NCBI GenBank assembly: GCA_029959905.1
Contig: JASCNZ010000003.1
Location: 1-64,000, forward strand
Direction of reading: 5' to 3'
Length of the DNA stretch: 64,000 nt
Source: Microbacteriaceae bacterium PS02344
Lineage (GTDB): Bacteria > Actinomycetota > Actinomycetes > Actinomycetales > Microbacteriaceae
The number at the start of each line of letters is the position of its first letter. The first letter of the stretch is position 1. The position numbers and the translations under genes were made by a program. Shown here piece after piece: positions 27,814 through 36,310 of the stretch. Under the pieces are notes generated by a model. The model worked only from the letters and a program-made list of their open reading frames with translations. It had not been told where the DNA came from and ran no database searches.

Positions 27814-28791
27814 GTGAGCAACCTCGTCGCCTGGTGGGAACGTCATCAGATCGCCCTCTATCTCGCAGCGATCGCTGCGGGCGTCGTGCTGGGCTTGTTG
27901 ACACCAGGAGCCGCGCACCCTCTCGAGCTCGCGATCAACCCCGTTCTCGGGCTGTTGCTGTACGCGACATTCCTCGGTGTCCCTTTCTCGATGATCGGAC
28001 GCGCCTTCCGCGATATGCGGTTCCTGTCCGTGGTGCTGGTCGTGAACTTCGTGATCGCCCCCGTCATCGTGTTCTGCCTGTCTCGGTTCGTCGCTCACGA
28101 CCAGGCGCTGCTGGTGGGTGTGCTGTTCGTCTTGCTGACGCCCTGCATCGACTATGTGATCGTCTTCACGGGGCTCGCCGGAGGGGCGAAGGAACGGCTA
28201 CTTGCGGCCGCGCCGATCCTCATGCTGGGACAGATGCTGCTCCTGCCGGCATACCTCTGGCTGTTCGTCGGCCCTGAACTCGTCGCCGCGGTCGACCTCG
28301 CGCCCTTCGTCGACGCTTTCCTCCTGCTCATCGTGCTCCCGCTCATGGCGGCCGGCCTCACCCAGTACGTCGCCTCCCGCACGCGCTGGGGCCGCACTCT
28401 CCGAGACACCGCTCTAGCCGCCATGGTGCCGCTGATGATGCTCACGCTCGCCGTCGTCGTCGCTTCCCAGGTCTACGGCGTCAGCCGGCAACTTCCTGCA
28501 CTGCTCGCCACAGTTCCGATCTATGCCGCCTTCGCGGCGGTCATGATCCCGGTAGGGATATTCGCGGGGCGTGCGGCACGACTCGATGTCTCCAGCACTC
28601 GCGCCGTCGTATTCTCCGGCGCGACCCGCAACTCCCTAGTGGTTCTCCCGCTCGCCCTCGCGCTCCCCACATCGTTCGCCCTTGCCCCTCTCGCCGTCGT
28701 GACGCAAACACTCGTCGAGCTCGTCGCCATGGTGATCTTTGTCCGCCTGATCCCCCGGCTCGTGGGTGACCGTCGTCTCGCAACCGATTGA
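27814..28791 (+). CDS. Arsenite efflux permease, ACR3/BASS family
   Basis: A 325-residue, ten-helix membrane protein of the bile-acid/arsenite/riboflavin transporter superfamily. The helix with VLFVLLTPCIDYVIVF carries the conserved Cys of ACR3 exporters, and FSGATRNSLVVLPLALALP matches the second conserved region. I chose the GTG at 27814; a GTG at 27781 is also in frame. It completes the arsenic unit, exporting the arsenite made by ArsC. Confidence 0.85.
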   Translation: MSNLVAWWERHQIALYLAAIAAGVVLGLLTPGAAHPLELAINPVLGLLLYATFLGVPFSMIGRAFRDMRFLSVVLVVNFVIAPVIVFCLSRFVAHDQALLVGVLFVLLTPCIDYVIVFTGLAGGAKERLLAAAPILMLGQMLLLPAYLWLFVGPELVAAVDLAPFVDAFLLLIVLPLMAAGLTQYVASRTRWGRTLRDTALAAMVPLMMLTLAVVVASQVYGVSRQLPALLATVPIYAAFAAVMIPVGIFAGRAARLDVSSTRAVVFSGATRNSLVVLPLALALPTSFALAPLAVVTQTLVELVAMVIFVRLIPRLVGDRRLATD

Positions 28792-28793
28792 GG

Positions 28794-28899
28794 CACCGCC
28801 GAAAACCCCTGCCGTAAGGGACTTCTGGAGAGCGTTATCGGCAGCTGCTCACGGCCACAGAACGGTCTCACGCCGAAAACGATCGTTTTCGGTGGGCGC
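28794..28899. repeat. Module-boundary repeat R2
   Basis: A left dyad (CCGCCGAAAACCCCT, then GCCGTAAGGG at 28811-28820) and a right palindrome CCGAAAACGATCGTTTTCGG (28873-28892). GCCGTAAGGG lies 71.5 bases from the palindrome centre, the same distance as in R3 and R4. It separates the arsenic genes from the copper genes. Confidence 0.85.
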
Positions 28900-28973
28900 A
28901 CTAAGTTCTCGTCAGGCTCGCGCCGCTAGAAGGACCGAGTCACGCGGGAATGCGCGCAACCAACCTTGAGTTA

Positions 28974-28992
28974 GATACCCCCAGGGGGTATC
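28974..28992 (+). promoter_or_regulatory. CsoR operator
   Basis: GATACCCCCAGGGGGTATC is a perfect palindrome with 9-bp arms. It ends 8 bases before the csoR start. G/C tracts flanked by ATAC/GTAT are the known CsoR operator form. Confidence 0.85.
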
Positions 28993-29000
28993 TTCTAACC

Positions 29001-29282
29001 ATGAACGGGTACAGCGACGGCAAGGCAGATCTCGCTAAGCGGTTGAGTCGCGTCGAAGGTCAGGTGCGAGGAATCGCACGGATGGTCGAGGAAGACAAGT
29101 ACTGCATCGACATCCTCACGCAGGTATCTGCAGCGACGAGAGCGCTCGAAACGGTGGCGTTGTCGCTGCTGAGCGATCATCTAAGTCATTGCGTTGCCGA
29201 GGCCAGCGCCGAGGGTGGCGAGGTTGCGGCAGAGAAGGTCCGCGAGGCTAACGAGGCCATTGCCCGTCTGGTCCGTTCATGA
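29001..29282 (+). CDS. csoR: Copper-sensing repressor CsoR
   Basis: A 93-residue all-helical repressor (DUF156). It has LAKRLSRVEGQVRGIARMVEEDKYCIDILTQ with the first Cys near residue 36, and SDHLSHCV with the His and second Cys, the Cu(I) site C-H-C. It starts right after its own operator and would be released by Cu(I) to allow expression of the copper genes that follow. Confidence 0.95.
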   Translation: MNGYSDGKADLAKRLSRVEGQVRGIARMVEEDKYCIDILTQVSAATRALETVALSLLSDHLSHCVAEASAEGGEVAAEKVREANEAIARLVRS

Positions 29283-29313
29283 CCGCCACATCTGTCTATT
29301 GAAGGAGCACACG

Positions 29314-29643
29314 ATGACTGATCGCATTGAACTTGGCCTAAAGGACGCGAACGCTGGCTGCGCGTGCTGCGCCGTCCCATCGAACACCGAGGCGTCCGCA
29401 CCTGCTGCGGCCTCATCTTCGTCCTCCGAAGAGGTTTTGGTTGCGGGGATGACGTGCTCGCATTGCGTGTCGAGCGTCAGTGAAGAACTGGCGGCTGTGG
29501 ACGGTGTCGAGTCCGTCGACGTCGACCTGAACGCCGGCGGCACCTCCCGCGTGACTATCCACAGCGCAGCACCGGTCGATCCTGCCGCTGTGAGAGCTGC
29601 GGTCGAAGAGGCCGGGTATACCCTCGCGACCAGCCAGGCCTGA
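29314..29643 (+). CDS. Copper chaperone with HMA domain (CopZ-like)
   Basis: A 109-residue protein. The N-terminus has an extra CACC pair in a linker rich in Ser and Ala. A heavy-metal-associated domain follows with GMTCSHCVSSV (CxxC near residue 47). AAGGAGC precedes the ATG. It probably delivers Cu(I) to the ATPase encoded 55 bases downstream. Confidence 0.88.
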   Translation: MTDRIELGLKDANAGCACCAVPSNTEASAPAAASSSSSEEVLVAGMTCSHCVSSVSEELAAVDGVESVDVDLNAGGTSRVTIHSAAPVDPAAVRAAVEEAGYTLATSQA

Positions 29644-29698
29644 GTCGCTAACCGTCTGCACCCGGGCTCAACCGGGCGCATCTGAGCAAGGAATTCCG

Positions 29699-31819
29699 AT
29701 GAGCCAGCACGACGAACACAGCCATCGCGCCGCACACGAGAACCACGGCGCGGCGCCGACAACGGAGCATGACCACGCGGCGATGAGCCACGATCACGAC
29801 GCTTCGCCAGAACATGGCGGCCATGGTGGGCACGGCGGACATGGTGGGCACGGTGATCATGTGGGCCAGTTCCGGCGGTTGTTCTGGATCATGCTGGTCC
29901 TTGCGGTTCCGGTCGTCGGGTTTTCGATGATGTTCTCGATGCTGCTCGGATACCCGCTGCCGGACGCTGCGTGGGTCGGTTGGGTGTCCCCGGTTCTCGG
30001 AACGGTCATGTATGTGTGGGGCGGGGCGCCGTTCCTCACCGGTGCGGTGAGCGAACTCCGGGCCCGCAAGCCCGGCATGATGCTGCTGATCGCTCTCGCG
30101 ATCACGGTCGCGTTCCTCGCATCATGGGGCGCGAGCCTGGGCCTGCTGCACCACGAACTGGACTTCTGGTGGGAGCTGGCCCTGCTGATCGTGATCATGC
30201 TGCTCGGTCACTGGATCGAGATGCGTTCCCTCGCGCAGACGACCTCAGCGTTGGATTCCTTGGCTGCGTTGCTGCCTGACGAGGCGGAAAAGATCGAGGG
30301 CGATACAACCGTCACGGTTGCCCCGTCTGATCTGCTGGTGGGTGACGTGGTGGTGGTGCGCCCGGGCGGGCGGGTCCCCGCAGACGGGCGGATCGTGCAG
30401 GGCTCGGCCAGCATGGACGAGTCGATGATCACCGGAGAATCCCGGCCCGTGCGCCGCAGCGACGGCGACCAGGTCATCGCCGGCACCGTCGCGACCGACT
30501 CCGGTGTGCGGGTGGAGATCACCGCGATCGGCGAGGACACTGCTCTCGCAGGTATCCAGAAGCTGGTGACCGAGGCGCAGAGCTCGTCGTCGCGGGCGCA
30601 ACGGCTCGCTGACAAAGCTGCCGGGTGGTTGTTCTGGTTCGCGCTCGGCGCTGCCGCGATCACCGCGATCGTCTGGACGGTTGTCGGCATGCCCGACGCC
30701 GCGGTGATCCGCACGATCACCGTGCTGGTGATCGCGTGCCCGCACGCTCTGGGCCTGGCGATCCCGCTCGTTGTGTCGATCGCGACGGAGCGGGCGGCTC
30801 GTGGGGGTGTGCTGATCAAGGATCGTCTCGCGTTGGAGAGTATGCGCACCGTCGACACCGTCTTGTTCGACAAGACCGGCACGCTCACCAAGGGCACCCC
30901 CGCCGTCACCGCGATCGACCCCGTGTCCGGCACCGATTCTGACCAGCTGTTGGCCTGGGCCGCGGCTGCGGAAGCCGACTCTGAGCACCCGCTCGCTCGC
31001 GCGATCGTCAACGCGGCGAAGGAGAAGAACCTCACGGTCCCTGCCTCGTCCGAATTCGAGTCCTCGCCGGCGGTCGGGGTCCGTGCGCGTGTCGATGGGC
31101 ACATCGTGCAGGTCGGTGGGCCGTACATGCTCGAGCAGGAGAACGCCCAGGAGCTGGCGGTTGCCGATGAGTGGCGCAATGAGGGTGCGATCATCCTCCA
31201 CGTCCTCGTCGACGGTCAGGTCGCGGGCGCACTGCGATTGGCGGATGAGATCCGCTCAGAGTCGCGTCATGCCGTCGAGGCCCTCCACGAGCGGGGTGTG
31301 CAAGTCGTCATGATCACCGGTGATGCCGACGCGGTGGCCGCCTCCGTGGCGGGCGAGCTGGGTATCGACCGGTACTTCGCCGGGGTGCGACCGGAGGACA
31401 AGGCCTCGAAGGTGAAAGAACTGCAGGGCGAGGGCCGCAAGGTCGCGATGGTCGGAGACGGCGTGAACGACGCCCCCGCGCTCGCGCAGGCGGATGTCGG
31501 TATCGCGATCGGCGCGGGAACGGACGTCGCGATCGCCTCGGCCGGGGTCATCCTCGCCAGCGACGACCCTCGGTCGGTGCTGTCGGTGATCGAACTGTCA
31601 CGGGCCAGCTACCGGAAGATGAAGCAGAACCTCTGGTGGGCCGCTGGCTACAACCTGCTCTCCGTCCCGCTCGCGGCCGGCGTGCTCGCCCCCATCGGGT
31701 TCGTGCTCCCGATGTCCGTGGGGGCCGTGCTGATGTCCCTGTCGACCATCGTCGTCGCGCTCAACGCGCAGCTGCTGCGCCGGCTGGATCTCCGCCCGGA
31801 CGCAGTAGCGGGTAAGTAG
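29699..31819 (+). CDS. CopB-type copper-exporting P1B-ATPase
   Basis: A 706-residue P-type ATPase. The N-terminal 55 residues are His-rich (repeated GGHGGH) instead of an HMA domain. The membrane motif is ACPHALGL (CPH, P1B-3 type, linked to Cu transport), with the actuator TGES, phosphorylation site DKTGTLTKG (near 390), SEHPLARAI and GDGVNDAPALAQ. It sits in the inner membrane and exports copper. Confidence 0.95.
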   Translation: MSQHDEHSHRAAHENHGAAPTTEHDHAAMSHDHDASPEHGGHGGHGGHGGHGDHVGQFRRLFWIMLVLAVPVVGFSMMFSMLLGYPLPDAAWVGWVSPVLGTVMYVWGGAPFLTGAVSELRARKPGMMLLIALAITVAFLASWGASLGLLHHELDFWWELALLIVIMLLGHWIEMRSLAQTTSALDSLAALLPDEAEKIEGDTTVTVAPSDLLVGDVVVVRPGGRVPADGRIVQGSASMDESMITGESRPVRRSDGDQVIAGTVATDSGVRVEITAIGEDTALAGIQKLVTEAQSSSSRAQRLADKAAGWLFWFALGAAAITAIVWTVVGMPDAAVIRTITVLVIACPHALGLAIPLVVSIATERAARGGVLIKDRLALESMRTVDTVLFDKTGTLTKGTPAVTAIDPVSGTDSDQLLAWAAAAEADSEHPLARAIVNAAKEKNLTVPASSEFESSPAVGVRARVDGHIVQVGGPYMLEQENAQELAVADEWRNEGAIILHVLVDGQVAGALRLADEIRSESRHAVEALHERGVQVVMITGDADAVAASVAGELGIDRYFAGVRPEDKASKVKELQGEGRKVAMVGDGVNDAPALAQADVGIAIGAGTDVAIASAGVILASDDPRSVLSVIELSRASYRKMKQNLWWAAGYNLLSVPLAAGVLAPIGFVLPMSVGAVLMSLSTIVVALNAQLLRRLDLRPDAVAGK

Positions 31820-31870
31820 CAAGAAACGGTCAGGGTGACGGACGTAGGCTGAGGAGAACGGGAGGTGAGT

Positions 31871-32332
31871 ATGTCGCTGATCAACGTCGCACAACAGGTG
31901 CGGGGACCGCGCACGCTCACCCATACCGTCTTGGCCGTCCTCGCGGTCGCCGTGGGCATCATCGCCGGTCTGCTGGCGATGCACTCCTTCAACTCGCACG
32001 CGACAACTGCCGGCCACCACGACACCGTCGCAGTCAGCACTCAATCCGGAGCGGCCGACCAGCACCACGACACATCCGAAGCCGCCGCCCTGCAGGACTC
32101 AGCGACAGCGGCAGCGGGATGCGCGACGTGTGGGGGCGGGGATCCGATGACGTGGATGGCGTGCGTCCTCGCACTCCTGGTCGCCACGATCCTGCTCGGG
32201 CGGATCGGGCTCGGCTGGCGGCACGCGACACTGATCGCAATACTTACGGCCGCGACCATGCGCTGGCCCGCCCGTGCCCACGCGCTTCCGCCACCCCCCT
32301 CTCTCACGGTTCTCTGCATCAGTCGCACGTGA
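31871..32332 (+). CDS. DUF6153-type small membrane protein
   Basis: A 153-residue protein with an N-terminal membrane segment (about 20-42), a His-rich external stretch (AGHHDTV, DQHHDTS), a Cys pair (CATCGGG) and a second membrane segment (WMACVLALLVATILLG). GGAGGTGAGT precedes the ATG at 31871; a GTG two codons earlier is also possible. These proteins travel with DUF305 genes in copper islands. Function is unknown. Confidence 0.7.
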   Translation: MSLINVAQQVRGPRTLTHTVLAVLAVAVGIIAGLLAMHSFNSHATTAGHHDTVAVSTQSGAADQHHDTSEAAALQDSATAAAGCATCGGGDPMTWMACVLALLVATILLGRIGLGWRHATLIAILTAATMRWPARAHALPPPPSLTVLCISRT

Positions 32333-32414
32333 TAACGCGCTAGCCCGCTCTGCGGGCACGCACCCCTGGCACCGGCAGCAGCCGGGCCTCATCACCGACC
32401 CTTGGAGAACACTC

Positions 32415-33014
32415 ATGAAGATTCGACCCGCGGCGATCGCCGCACTCACCCTCACTGCCCTTCTCGCCCTCACGGGCTGCGCCGGAAACACCGGTTCCGG
32501 CGACGGCATGGAAGGCATGGACCACGGCGGCAGCTCGTCCGCGCCCACCGACACAGCGGACGCGAATGACGCCGACATCATGTTCGCCAGCATGATGAAG
32601 GAGCACCACGCACAAGCCATCGAGATGTCCGACGTCCTTCTCAGCAAAGACGGCGTCGATGAGCGCGTGGTCGCTCTCGCCGAAGAGATCAAGGCCGCTC
32701 AGGAGCCGGAGATCCAGAAGATGGACCAGTGGCTCGAAGACTGGGGCGCGGAGATGGACAGCATGGAGGGCATGGATCACGGCAGCGGCATGATGTCTGA
32801 GGAAGACATGCAGGCCCTCGAAGATGCCACCGGTCCCGATGCGGGGCGTCTGTTCCTTGAGCAGATGATCCAGCACCACGAGGGCGCTGTCGACATGGCG
32901 CAGAACGAAGTCGACAACGGTCAGAACAGCGACGCCGTCGCACTCGCTGAGACGATCATCGACGCGCAGACCGAAGAGATCGCCACCATGAAGGAGATCC
33001 TCGCAACTCTGTGA
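32415..33014 (+). CDS. DUF305 lipoprotein
   Basis: A 199-residue exported protein with a lipobox LALTGC (Cys near 22). Two ferritin-like helix repeats follow, each opening with MMKEHHAQAIEM or MIQHHEGAVDMA, with Met- and His-rich patches (GMEGMDHGG) suited to copper. TTGGAG precedes the ATG. It likely binds metal outside the membrane in the CsoR regulon. Confidence 0.88.
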   Translation: MKIRPAAIAALTLTALLALTGCAGNTGSGDGMEGMDHGGSSSAPTDTADANDADIMFASMMKEHHAQAIEMSDVLLSKDGVDERVVALAEEIKAAQEPEIQKMDQWLEDWGAEMDSMEGMDHGSGMMSEEDMQALEDATGPDAGRLFLEQMIQHHEGAVDMAQNEVDNGQNSDAVALAETIIDAQTEEIATMKEILATL

Positions 33015-33073
33015 CCCATGGGTGGGGTGCGGGATTCCCGCACCCCACCTAGAGATCTGTTGCGCACACCATC

Positions 33074-33940
33074 ATGCGAACCCTCAAGAAATCCACCCTG
33101 CCCCCTCCCCGCCTGCGACGTCGCGGAGCACTCACGATCGCTACGACGATCGCAGCCAGCATCGTGCTGGCCGGCTGCACCGCACCCGCCGAGCCCACCA
33201 CCGGACACGACCACGCCACGTCCATCAGCCACGTCCACGCAATCGTGCCAAACCCCTCCGAGGACGGCTACCTCCTCGGCGCCCACGACGGGATCTACAC
33301 GGCCACGCCGGATGGCGAAGTCGGCTCCCGTATCGAGACGACCGACTTCGACGCAATGGGCCTCATCACCGTCGGTGACGCTCTCCTCGCGTCCGGGCAC
33401 CCCGGACCAACCACGGCCCCAGAACTCGGCTCCCCCAACCTCGGAATCATCCGGAGCGACGACAGCGCCAGAACTTGGACGCCCGTCTCATTCACCGGCG
33501 AGAAAGACTTCCACGTCCTTGCCGCCGGGAAGAACGACACCCTCTACGGGATCGCCTCGGACTCCGCGGAGCTCCTCCGCTCCGACGATCTCGGTGAGAC
33601 CTGGTCGCCGGTCGGAGAAATTCTGGCGTTCAGCCTCGTCCTCGACAACGCGGGAGAACTGATCGCCGCCACCCCTGATGGGCTGCAAATCAGCACTGAT
33701 GAGGGCGCCTCCTTCGCACCCCTGAACGACGCACCTGCGCTCTACCTCCTCGCCGTATCGCCTGACGGCAAACAGCTGGTCGGTGTCGGCCGCGGCGGAC
33801 AGATCTGGGCCAGCACAGGATCCAATGCCGAGTGGGTTCCCGCCGGCGTCACCCACGGCTCCGCACAAGCGCTCGCGACTACAAACGACGGCGCAATACT
33901 GGTCTTCGACGACAGTGGGTTGACCGCGATAGACAACTAG
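33074..33940 (+). CDS. BNR-repeat lipoprotein (F510_1955-like)
   Basis: A 288-residue exported lipoprotein (lipobox VLAGC, Cys near 35). Beta-propeller repeats carry Asp-box-like motifs (SDDSARTWTPV, SDDLGETWSPV, STDEGASFAPL). It starts with a His-rich GHDHATSISHVHA. The family is often called sialidase-like but no catalytic set is visible. It regularly follows DUF305 in copper clusters, so a metal-related role is likelier. Confidence 0.75.
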   Translation: MRTLKKSTLPPPRLRRRGALTIATTIAASIVLAGCTAPAEPTTGHDHATSISHVHAIVPNPSEDGYLLGAHDGIYTATPDGEVGSRIETTDFDAMGLITVGDALLASGHPGPTTAPELGSPNLGIIRSDDSARTWTPVSFTGEKDFHVLAAGKNDTLYGIASDSAELLRSDDLGETWSPVGEILAFSLVLDNAGELIAATPDGLQISTDEGASFAPLNDAPALYLLAVSPDGKQLVGVGRGGQIWASTGSNAEWVPAGVTHGSAQALATTNDGAILVFDDSGLTAIDN

Positions 33941-33984
33941 TCGCGACGGAGATTTCTCCAAGAGAACGGCGCTCACCACCCCAG

Positions 33985-34088
33985 GTCCGCCGAAAGTGCC
34001 CGCCGTTAGGAGGTTTCGACAGACCATAGCGGCGGGCCTTCGAGCGCCGAACAACTACGTCTGCCGCAAACGATCGTTTTCGGCGGAG
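33985..34088. repeat. Module-boundary repeat R3
   Basis: Left dyad TCCGCCGAAAGTGCC with GCCGTTAGGA (34002-34011), and right palindrome TGCCGCAAACGATCG with TTTTCGGCGGA, centred at 34073.5. The spacing matches R2 and R4. It separates the copper genes from the MerR/reductase pair. Confidence 0.8.
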
Positions 34089-34188
34089 TCATCCCTGTGG
34101 GCACTTCCGCAGAGATCGTCGTTCTCGCAGCGATGCGTGTGTCTTGATCGCGCCCCCCCACGAGCCGACGGCTGACCCGACAGAGCCG

Positions 34189-34602
34189 TCAGGCAGCCGG
34201 TCGGGCGCTGTCGCTCGCCGCGACGATGGTCTGGCGGTACGCCTTGATCTTCCGCTCCAGCGCCGCCAAGTGACGCTGGACCTCGGCCTGCCGGGCGAGG
34301 ACGGCCGAGTGGTGTTGTTCGAGGAGCGCAAGACGCTCGGCATGATCAGCACCGGCCCGGTACGCCGCCGCGTATTCGCGCATCTCTTGCACGCTCATCC
34401 CCGTGCCGCGGAGCATCACCGTTCCGGCGAGCCAGCTCAACGCGGCCGTGTCGTACCGTCGCCACCCGTCCGGACCACGGTCGGGCGCGGGCGCGATGCC
34501 TTCCTTCTCGTAGTAGCGGATGGTGTCGACGGTGATGCCGAGGAGGTCTGCGGCGACACTGATCGTGACGGGCGCGTCGACGTGGACCTCGGGAAGCAGC
34601 AT
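34189..34602 (-). CDS. MerR-family regulator
   Basis: A 137-residue regulator with TISVAADLLGITVDTIRYYEKEGIAPAPDRGPDGWRRYD (HTH and wing) and a long C-terminal coiled coil. There is no Cys, so it senses an organic or redox signal and not a metal through thiols. An ATG 8 codons upstream (34626) overlaps the operator, so I prefer 34602. It is divergent from the aldo/keto reductase it probably controls. Confidence 0.85.
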   Translation of the reverse strand: MLLPEVHVDAPVTISVAADLLGITVDTIRYYEKEGIAPAPDRGPDGWRRYDTAALSWLAGTVMLRGTGMSVQEMREYAAAYRAGADHAERLALLEQHHSAVLARQAEVQRHLAALERKIKAYRQTIVAASDSARPAA

Positions 34603-34619
34603 GGAACTGAGTCTGCCAC

Positions 34620-34639
34620 TTGACATGGTGTGCACACCA
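34620..34639 (+). promoter_or_regulatory. MerR-type operator in the reductase promoter
   Basis: TTGACA (34620-34625) is followed by the perfect palindrome TGGTGTGCACACCA (34626-34639). A dyad placed between -35 and -10 is the standard MerR arrangement. Confidence 0.65.
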
Positions 34640-34690
34640 GGGTGGAAGGTTGTCTTCGCCCGGGGCACCCCGGCGAGGAAAGGACACCAC

Positions 34691-35674
34691 ATGCAGCAGA
34701 TCCCTCTCGGCTCCCAAGGCCTTCAGACTTCCGTGCTCGGGCTCGGATGCATGGGCATGAGCGCCTTCTACGGCGGCGCCACCGAAGCAGGCTCCACCGA
34801 AGCCATCCGTCGAGCGCTCGACCTCGGGATCACCCTGTTCGACACAGCGGAGGCGTACGGGCCGTTCGAGAACGAGCGACTCCTTGGTCGCGTCCTCGGC
34901 ACGGACCGGGAGCGTGTGGTCATTGCATCGAAGTTCGCGACGGACTTCACCGACGACGGCGAACCAATCGGCATCGACGGCTCCCCAGAACACGCGCGCC
35001 GCGCGATCGACCGGTCCCTTGGGCACCTCGGTACCGACCACGTCGACCTCTGGTACCTCCACCGTGCAGACCCGAAAGTGCCGATTGAGGAGACCATCGG
35101 CGCGATGAGCGAAGCCGTCGCTGCTGGCAAGGTGCGCTACATCGGCGTCTCAGAGACTTCGGCCGAGACGCTTCGTCGGGCGCATGCGACGTTCCCGATC
35201 ACAGCGATCCAGTCCGAGTACAGCCTCTTCGAGCGCGACGCCGAGCACAACGGCGTCCTCGACACAGCCTCGGAGCTCGGCGTCGGGTTCGTACCCTTCT
35301 CCCCACTCGGGCGCGGATTCCTCTCCGGAACCGTCACCCGCAAAGACGACCTGCCTGAAGGCGACGCCCGCCGCAACCTCCCCCGGTTCTCTGACGAGGC
35401 CATCGAGGCGAACCTCCGCGTCGTCGCAGCGCTCAAGGTCATCGCCGACGAAAAGGGCGTCACCACGGCGCAGCTCGCGCTCGCGTGGCTGATCCAGGCT
35501 GGCACAGTGCCGATCCCCGGCACCGCCAAAGCCGCGCGCATCGAGGAGAACGCCGCCGCCGCAGACGTCGTACTCACCGCCAACGACCTCGAACGCATCG
35601 ACGCCGCATCCCCGCACGGCATCACGGTCGGCACCCGTAACACCGAAGCAGGAATGGCACGCGACCGCGGCTGA
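34691..35674 (+). CDS. Aldo/keto reductase
   Basis: A 327-residue NADPH-dependent oxidoreductase of the Tas/YghZ group. It has LGLGCMGMSAFYG, the catalytic Asp/Tyr in LFDTAEAYGPFENE, Lys in VIASKFAT and His in LWYLHRADP. The NADPH site is VPIPGTAKAARIEEN. GAGGAAAGGAC precedes the ATG. Paired with the MerR gene it may detoxify aldehydes or quinones. Confidence 0.92.
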   Translation: MQQIPLGSQGLQTSVLGLGCMGMSAFYGGATEAGSTEAIRRALDLGITLFDTAEAYGPFENERLLGRVLGTDRERVVIASKFATDFTDDGEPIGIDGSPEHARRAIDRSLGHLGTDHVDLWYLHRADPKVPIEETIGAMSEAVAAGKVRYIGVSETSAETLRRAHATFPITAIQSEYSLFERDAEHNGVLDTASELGVGFVPFSPLGRGFLSGTVTRKDDLPEGDARRNLPRFSDEAIEANLRVVAALKVIADEKGVTTAQLALAWLIQAGTVPIPGTAKAARIEENAAAADVVLTANDLERIDAASPHGITVGTRNTEAGMARDRG

Positions 35675-35751
35675 CCTGCACGCGAAGGCCCGCGACACCG
35701 AACAGGTCTCGCGGGCCGGCGTCGGATTCAACACCGCGCCCCTCGCAGCGA

Positions 35752-35856
35752 TACGCCGAAAATCCCTGCCGTAAGGGGTTTTCGGTGATCGTTTGTGGCG
35801 CCTCTAAAGCGCCGACGGTTCCGGTCCCGCCCCAAACGATCGTTTTCGGCGGGCGT
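35752..35856. repeat. Module-boundary repeat R4
   Basis: Left dyad CCGAAAATCCCT with AGGGGTTTTCGG around GCCGTA (35755-35784), and right palindrome CCCGCCCCAAACGATC with its partner, centred at 35839.5. The spacing from GCCGTAAGGG to the centre is 71.5 bases, as in R2 and R3. A truncated reading frame starts directly at its right edge. Confidence 0.85.
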
Positions 35857-35870
35857 CTCCAGGATTCGAC

Positions 35871-36041
35871 GATGCTGGCAGCCGGTATCTGGGTGCGAGT
35901 CTTCTGCGGCATGCGTGGACCTTCACGGACGACGATATCCAGGCGTTCCGGGATGAGCTGAAGAAGCGCTCCCTCGGCATCGCATCTCACTGGCAGCACG
36001 AGGACGGCATCGCATTCATCGTCGCGGACGGCCGCGACTGA
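35871..36041 (+). pseudogene. C-terminal fragment of an unknown gene, cut at repeat R4
   Basis: An open frame without any start encodes about 56 residues (LLRHAWTFTDDDIQAFRDEL..., ending AFIVADGRD) and a TGA. It looks coding and its 5' part would run through R4. That suggests a recombination at R4 removed the front of the gene. Confidence 0.4.
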
Positions 36042-36113
36042 GGCTCCTGGCCGCTCCGGGCATCAAGTCATCACGCGGCGGCGCGTCGCCTGAAATCATG
36101 CGGAACGCGCTCT

Positions 36114-36189
36114 CACCTGCTCAGCCCATCTCACTTCCCTATCTGGCCCTTTACCGACGATAAGACCAGTTATCGCAACTATCCGGCGC
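36114..36189. repeat. Direct repeat S1
   Basis: It shares with S2 (39151) an ACCTnCTCAG start, CCCATCTC, TCTGGCCC, the identical core ACGATAAGACCAG (36157-36169) and ACTATC-GGCGC. In S1 the core lies in the dyad CGATAA-GACCAG-TTATCG, the shape of a tyrosine-recombinase crossover site. Confidence 0.65.
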
Positions 36190-36310
36190 CGTGGCGCGAG
36201 GTAGCGAAGTCGGGAGCGGCCGTTTCGGAACGCTCTGGAGGCGCTGTCAGTGGAATTAATTCCAACGGAAATTGATACCCCCCTCGGTCCTCACTGTCAG
36301 ACTTGGAGCG

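Noticed and set aside
28873..28892. R palindromes as simple intrinsic terminators
   Set aside because: R2-R4 palindromes have almost no loop and no T run, and a second dyad sits at a constant distance, which terminators do not need.
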